This document shows, in pieces, positions 36,313 through 41,099 of a stretch of 41,099 nt of DNA. Under the pieces are notes generated by a model. That model was not told the DNA's origin, searched no databases, and saw only the letters and a program-made list of their open reading frames with translations. Position numbers and translations under genes: made by a program. The stretch is from Bigelowiella natans CCMP2755 (lineage: Eukaryota; Cercozoa; Chlorarachniophyceae): positions 1 to 41,099 of the forward strand of contig ADNK01003122.1 of assembly GCA_000320545.1 (NCBI GenBank), read 5' to 3'. Each line of letters starts with the position of its first letter. Position 1 is the first letter of the stretch.

Positions 36313-37486
36313 ATGAAAGGAGAACTACTGGTGATGCTGCTGTTGATTCTGCTTTTGATTCTGCTGTTACTGCTTCGATTACGATCCAAATACAAGCTTT
36401 TACTTGCTACTACTCACCAATCTAAACATAGTTCGAATTATTCAAAGATACATCTGGCCCTTCCTCGACGATGTATTTATCTCATGGTGGTTTTGCTTAG
36501 TAGTGGATGCGCAATGATTAGTTGGAGACGCAGCTACTATCGTAGCGTAGTAGTAGTAGTATTACCACGATGGAGTTCTTCTCCGTCTTCTTCTCCTTCT
36601 TCTTCTTCGACGCCAACACATCTACTTCAACTTGGCTGTGACGAGCATTCAGCACCTCCAGCAGGAGCACTACAACAAACCTATCATCCTCATTATCATC
36701 ATGATCATCATGATCATCATTACCAGGTGCCTCAGCAGCCAAGCCATTCGGTCGGTTGGATAATAAGATGCTAATCTGAGATGTTAACTACTTTTTTGTG
36801 AGTTGGCTTTGAGTAGTACCATTGAGAAGATATCTGTGGTTGTTTGTGGTGGTAATGCTGATATGAAGAATTTTATAAGAATGAAGTTGTCATTCAAAAT
36901 AAGTGACTCACCTTGATCTTATTATTATTATTATTATTATTGTTATTATTATTATTTCTAGGATGAGTTTACATTGGCGCTGACACGGCAGTTGGTACTA
37001 AATGAGTAGTCTTAAATAATGGAGAGGTGATGATTCGTTTGAGTATTTGTAGATGAAGAGATCAATTCTGATTATATACGCCAGTATTGTTGATTCATCC
37101 TCTACTAGTAGTATAATTGTTCTTCTGTCGATGATTAAACAAACACCACCCAATAGATCTACTTACTACTATATATTCTATACGTAGTTGCTTCTTTCTG
37201 AGTCGCTTGCCACGGAACGAGTAATAAGATATACATACTCATTCATTTACTTACTATTACTGTGCTCATATGGAGGAAAAACCATTGCTGTTAAATAGCA
37301 GTAGGGAAAGAGGAGGGAGGGGATAATTTAGAAGACAATACGGAAGGTTACAGTGATGATGACAGCGGTTTTTGTTTAGGCAAGGAACAACATGTTGGAG
37401 CGCCGAATACGTCAACTCAGGCCTGAGTCAAAGAGAAATCTAGGAGGGCTGCTGGATGATGGTCACCAAGAGATGGGTAAGAACTA

Positions 37487-37518
<32 letters not shown>

Positions 37519-38265
37519 CGGACGACGAATACACGCAGAGGAAGATATTCACTTCTTTTTAACTGTAAATAAGTCATAAATACTGTGATGATTGAGAGAA
37601 CAATAGTCTTCCCCTAACCGTAAATAAGTAATAAATACTATGATAATGAGATTAGCCACGTGATGGTGATGATGGTGATGAGGGCTAACTTCTTATTCTG
37701 GTATTCGTCCCCAGATTATTCACGTTCTGACATCATCAAGCAGCAAAAATTTGAATATGATTCTCGTATCGGCCCTCCAAAAACAATGGCAGCAGCTGTT
37801 GAAAATGTACAAGTACTACAACTACTACTACTACTATCTGTCTATTATGTATTGATGATGATGATGATCATGATCATGATGATGATATATTTTTCTTCTC
37901 TCTCTCTCTCTCTCTCTCTCTCCTCCTCCTCCTCCTCCTCCCTTCAAGTACTAGCCGATGAGCTACTACTACTCTAAGCAGAAACCTCTAGTTTACCAAT
38001 ATATGATATGTATAATATGAATATTCATTAATATTCATTAACAACTTAAACAGAAGATCAGAAAAGAAGAAAATGATTTGGAAAAGGAAAGACAACAACT
38101 CATTCTTCGCAATAGAGAAACACTGAAACGAATATTAGGTATCTTCATGATGATAGTGATGATGATGATAATAATGATGATGATGATGATGTTTTCTTAT
38201 TCTAAGAACAAAATTGTTATCGGTCTTGATGATAATCTCACTCACTCACACTACCAAGTGCATAC

Positions 38266-38307
<42 letters not shown>

Positions 38308-38678
38308 CGGCAGGAAGCGAAGCATTGGAAATGATGTCACCTTCTGAACAACTACACCAACAAATGGGATGGGATACTAACCCCTCAGAACAACGACGAC
38401 GACAACAGGTTTTATCCTCCTACCCCATCCCTAATGCTGCTCCTGCTGCTACGTTTGCTTGAAAGAGATACCACCCATATAACGACGACGATGATGATGA
38501 CTAAACCACTGATAATTAATCTAACTATTACGGTTTTATGTAGTACGGAGCAGGTAATAATCAGCATATTTGTAGTCTCTCTACTTACTTCTGCTGCCTC
38601 TCCTTACCACCACTATTCCTCCTCCACCTATTCATAATTAGTTCTAGTGCCTAATGTATGCACAACACTCACACATGC

Positions 38679-38715
<37 letters not shown>

Positions 38716-40535
38716 CATATCAGTATTTGAAGTACCTAATGTATTTAGGGTTACTTACAACTACTACTACATGTATTATTATCATGGGATGGTGATGTGC
38801 GTGTGTGTGTGTTTTGCGTGTGTGTTGTTGTTGTACGAAATGATGATACCCACACTACTACTACTACTACTACTACTACTGCTATTTTAGAATTGATGTT
38901 GTATTATGGTGATCATGGTGAATTTATGTGTGCATGTGCTTGTAGGAAATAGCAGCAGCCACACTTTTTAGGAAAAAACGGCGCGTGCTTTTCTCCACTC
39001 TTTCTTCCGCGTATCGAGAACGTAAGGATTGTGCTCGAGAAATAGAGAAGCTGATGGAAGAAGAAGACGACCATCACGAAGATAATGGAGGAGGAGGAGG
39101 AGGAGGCGGAGACATAAGATATAATGATAAAAATAATAATAATAACAACAATAAGGGTGATGGTGATGATGGTATTATCTGTGGAGGGATAGAAAAGAAT
39201 AAAGAAACTACTACTACTGCCACTTCTTCAAAGTTAAATAATCATACGACAATACCTGTTATTATTGCTGCTGCTGCTGCTGCTACCACTACTACTGGTA
39301 CTGGTACTGCTACGAAGAAGAGTCCTTCCGGAGGATATGATGCTGAAAAAAAAGAAGATCAAGAACGAAAAGAGGGGGAGGGGAAGATAAATATGAAGAT
39401 TGACCATGATCAACACAGCAATGGTTGGGAGAAGGTAAATATGGAGAAGATTAATGATAGTGGCAATAGTAATGGAAGAGAAATCATGGAAGTAGAGGAG
39501 GATAAGGTAACCGAGAAGATTAATGATAGTGGCAATAGTAAGGGAGGAGAAATCATGGAAGTGAAGGAGGACAAGGTAACCGAGAAGAAGAAGAAACAGC
39601 AACACAGACAACGGCATGAGGAGGAGGAAGAGAATGTGAAGAAGAACAAGTTAGTTGATGTGGTAACTTTCCTTTGTTTTCAAAGATTCATGTGTATATT
39701 AAGAAGAATATGGCTGCTGTACCTCCCTATAAAACAAGTAGTACTATTGAGCAGCAAGCAAGCATTTACACATCTGCTAATTATTAACACTGTCCGCTGC
39801 CACTGCTGTTGTCCCTTTAACTACAAAAAACGACTCGTTAGTAGACTACTACTACTACTGCTACTTCCTCGTCTCCATATAATAGTCATCGCCATCACCA
39901 CCAGTAGTTGTAGTAATAGTAGCATTAGTAGTAGTAGTAGTAAAAAGGACCACAGATGATGATGAATTGTGATGGATATAACGAGAAACAACCATTGTTA
40001 TTCAGATAGCAATAGCAGCCCCAGTAGTACCACCACCCTTATTAGCACCAACAGCAGAATCTGCAGCACCTGTACTGACAGGAGGGGGGGGAGGTGGAGA
40101 AGGTATTACGTCTGAGTAACATACAAGTGCTACTGTAGCTACTATTCCTATCATTCCTACTACTACATACAGCTGCTACTGCTACGTCTTCTTCTATTTT
40201 CTTGTTGTTGTTTGTTGTTGTTGCTGCTGCTGCTGTTTTCGTTGTTCTTATCTTGGTCTAACCGATGATTCCTCTTGCTGCTGCCATTTACATTAACAGG
40301 GGTACACATTGCCTCCACGACTGCTGCTGCTGCGGTTTTATCAGCAGTATCGTCATCACCACCACCAGGAGGAGGAGGAGAAGGAGACCACATAAAAATA
40401 AAGAACAATAAGTCAAATCCTGAGCAGCAGCAGCAGCAAGAGGAGGAGGATAAGGAGCAGGACAAGGAAGAGGAAGAGGAGAGAGAGAAGGAGGTTGCTA
40501 TAATAGCATTTGAAATTATTGGGACATCGTCGTGA
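36313..40535 (+). CDS. Coiled-coil protein with Gly/Asn-rich and acidic tracts (unrecognised)
   Basis: Exons whose phases agree are 37380-37476, 37715-37812, 38054-38138, 38314-38408, 38946-39662, 40006-40102 and 40300-40535 (TGA at 40533). They encode NNMLERRIRQLRPESKRNLG, then IIKQQKFEYDSRIGPPKTM, KIRKEENDLEKERQQLILR, ALEMMSPSEQLHQQMGW and LFRKKRRVLFSTLSSAYRER. A long low-complexity region follows with Asp, Gly and Asn runs and a duplicated segment (KINDSGNSNG/KG, EIMEV, DKVTEK near 39440-39585). The end is Pro/Ala- then Glu/Gln-rich. Helical, charged segments suggest a coiled-coil scaffold; I cannot name a family. Upstream, 36313-36724 is open and begins with a Leu-rich stretch and ends in a His-rich one, but whether it belongs here is unclear, so the start is uncertain. 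Divergent from the IQGAP-type gene. Confidence 0.5.
38275..38306. repeat. (TA)n microsatellite at an intron 3' end
   Basis: Ends about 7 bases before the acceptor CGGCAG (38313), as in the SHPRH-type intron ending at 11796. Confidence 0.95.
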
Positions 40536-40582
40536 TGGTGTTTGCCGCTACTAGTACATACTAGTACTATACTATGTTGATG

Positions 40583-40715
40583 ATGTTCTAAATTGGGGTA
40601 TGGATGGATGAATAGATGATGATGATGATGATGATGATGCTTTGTGGTATGGATGGATGAATGGATGGAAATGCGGCTCGTGACGATGATGATGCTTTTG
40701 GCTGTTGGCCGACTC

Positions 40716-40774
<59 letters not shown>

Positions 40775-40900
40775 TGTGTGTGGTGTGTGTGATATATATA
40801 TTCGTCTCGAGCCGTATTTATATATATATATATATATATAACAAAAGCATATTCATCATCATATGCATCATCTATTCATCCATCTATACCCCCAATTTAT
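40583..40900. repeat. Foldback-like inverted repeat with (TA)n core
   Basis: The left arm (TAAATTGGGGTATGGATGGA, then TGAATAGATGATG, from about 40589) and the right arm (CATCATCTATTCATCCATCT, then ATACCCCCAATTTATAA, to about 40904) are near-perfect reverse complements of about 33 bases. Between them are a long TA tract (40719-40768), a TG stretch, a second TA tract and shorter complementary pieces (TGATGATGCTTTTG against CAAAAGCATATTCATCA). This may be a foldback or MITE-like element. No clear target-site duplication was found. Confidence 0.7.
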
Positions 40901-40928
40901 AACCTCATCTACATAGTATAGTACAAGT

Positions 40929-41069
40929 ATGTACGAGCAGGCGGCGCACACCCTCACGCAGATGTCGCACATAATTGCAAATGCGATTATAGGAAACGAA
41001 GTCTCTCTCTCTAGTATGCTTCTCTGTGCGGTGCATTATCCGCCTCCACTTGCTGCTGCTGGCGGCTGA
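40929..41069 (+). CDS. Possible short ORF or first exon at window edge
   Basis: ATG at 40929 opens 46 codons (MYEQAAHTLTQMSHIIANAI and onward) to a TGA at 41067. The amphipathic composition looks more protein-like than the surroundings, but it may equally be chance or the first exon of a gene running off the window. Confidence 0.25.
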   Translation: MYEQAAHTLTQMSHIIANAIIGNEVSLSSMLLCAVHYPPPLAAAGG

Positions 41070-41099
41070 GGAGAGATAATGTGACTTATATTTATGTGG

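Noticed and set aside
37809-37945. Direct repeat CAAGTACTA at both ends of a stretch in the coiled-coil gene, suggesting a non-canonical intron joining VQ to VLADELL
   Set aside because: A normal GT-AG intron from 37813 to 38053 gives exact phase agreement with the next exon, so the repeat is not needed to explain splicing.
1-41099. CRISPR array, bacterial operon, tRNA or rRNA genes
   Set aside because: Repeats are microsatellites or tandem copies without spacers, genes carry spliceosomal introns, and no cloverleaf or rRNA-like stretch was recognised by eye.

Overview
The window is nuclear DNA from a eukaryote. Almost every gene is split into many exons by short GT-AG introns, splice phases chain cleanly across them, and microsatellites (GA, CA, TA, ATC/GAT, ACA and AAG types) are abundant in introns, intergenic DNA and as amino-acid homopolymers in proteins. 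There is no bacterial operon structure, no CRISPR array and no recognisable tRNA or rRNA. Short introns, moderately low GC, coding microsatellites and the gene set (SHPRH-type SNF2/RING ligase, IQGAP-type RasGAP, PUB/A20/AN1 protein) suggest a protist such as a microalga or other stramenopile-like organism. The lineage cannot be fixed from this sequence.

Layout. 1-3928 (+): the 3' part of a low-complexity protein gene, not recognised. 3929-5509: intergenic island of CTAG/TGCA-rich DNA. 5510-7077 (-): two-exon gene for a protein with two PUB-like domains, an A20 finger and an AN1 finger. 7078-8242: divergent promoter region. 8243-18941 (+): a 16-exon, about 2433-residue SHPRH-family SNF2 ATPase / RING ubiquitin ligase. 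18942-20876: another CTAG-rich island plus a 5'-truncated LINE fragment (-). 20877-22503 (+): a six-exon membrane-anchored SAM methyltransferase. 22504-23928: CTAG-rich island. 23929 to about 25080 (-): a partly resolved membrane protein gene. About 25746-27477 (+): an unrecognised protein with a C-terminal SAP domain. 27478-28363: island. 28364 to about 35600 (-): an IQGAP-type RasGAP gene whose 27 resolved exons sum to 2526 nt and stay in frame throughout. About 36300-40535 (+): a coiled-coil protein gene, not recognised. 40536-41099: a foldback-like inverted repeat and a possible first exon.

How the genes relate. They are ordinary independent nuclear genes, not an operon. Two of them (SHPRH-type and PUB/A20/AN1) are ubiquitin-related and are transcribed divergently from a shared 1.2 kb spacer, which may be coincidence.

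The points most worth a second look are: tandem duplication or triplication of 3' splice sites in two unrelated genes; a G12 run that breaks the SHPRH frame by exactly one base; a start codon isolated in its own coding exon; an IQGAP-type GAP domain that keeps an LFR arginine-finger motif; and a dispersed class of palindromic-tetranucleotide-rich intergenic islands. I found no clear new defence or mobile system. Exon boundaries were worked out by hand from splice consensus and phase, so individual boundaries may be off.
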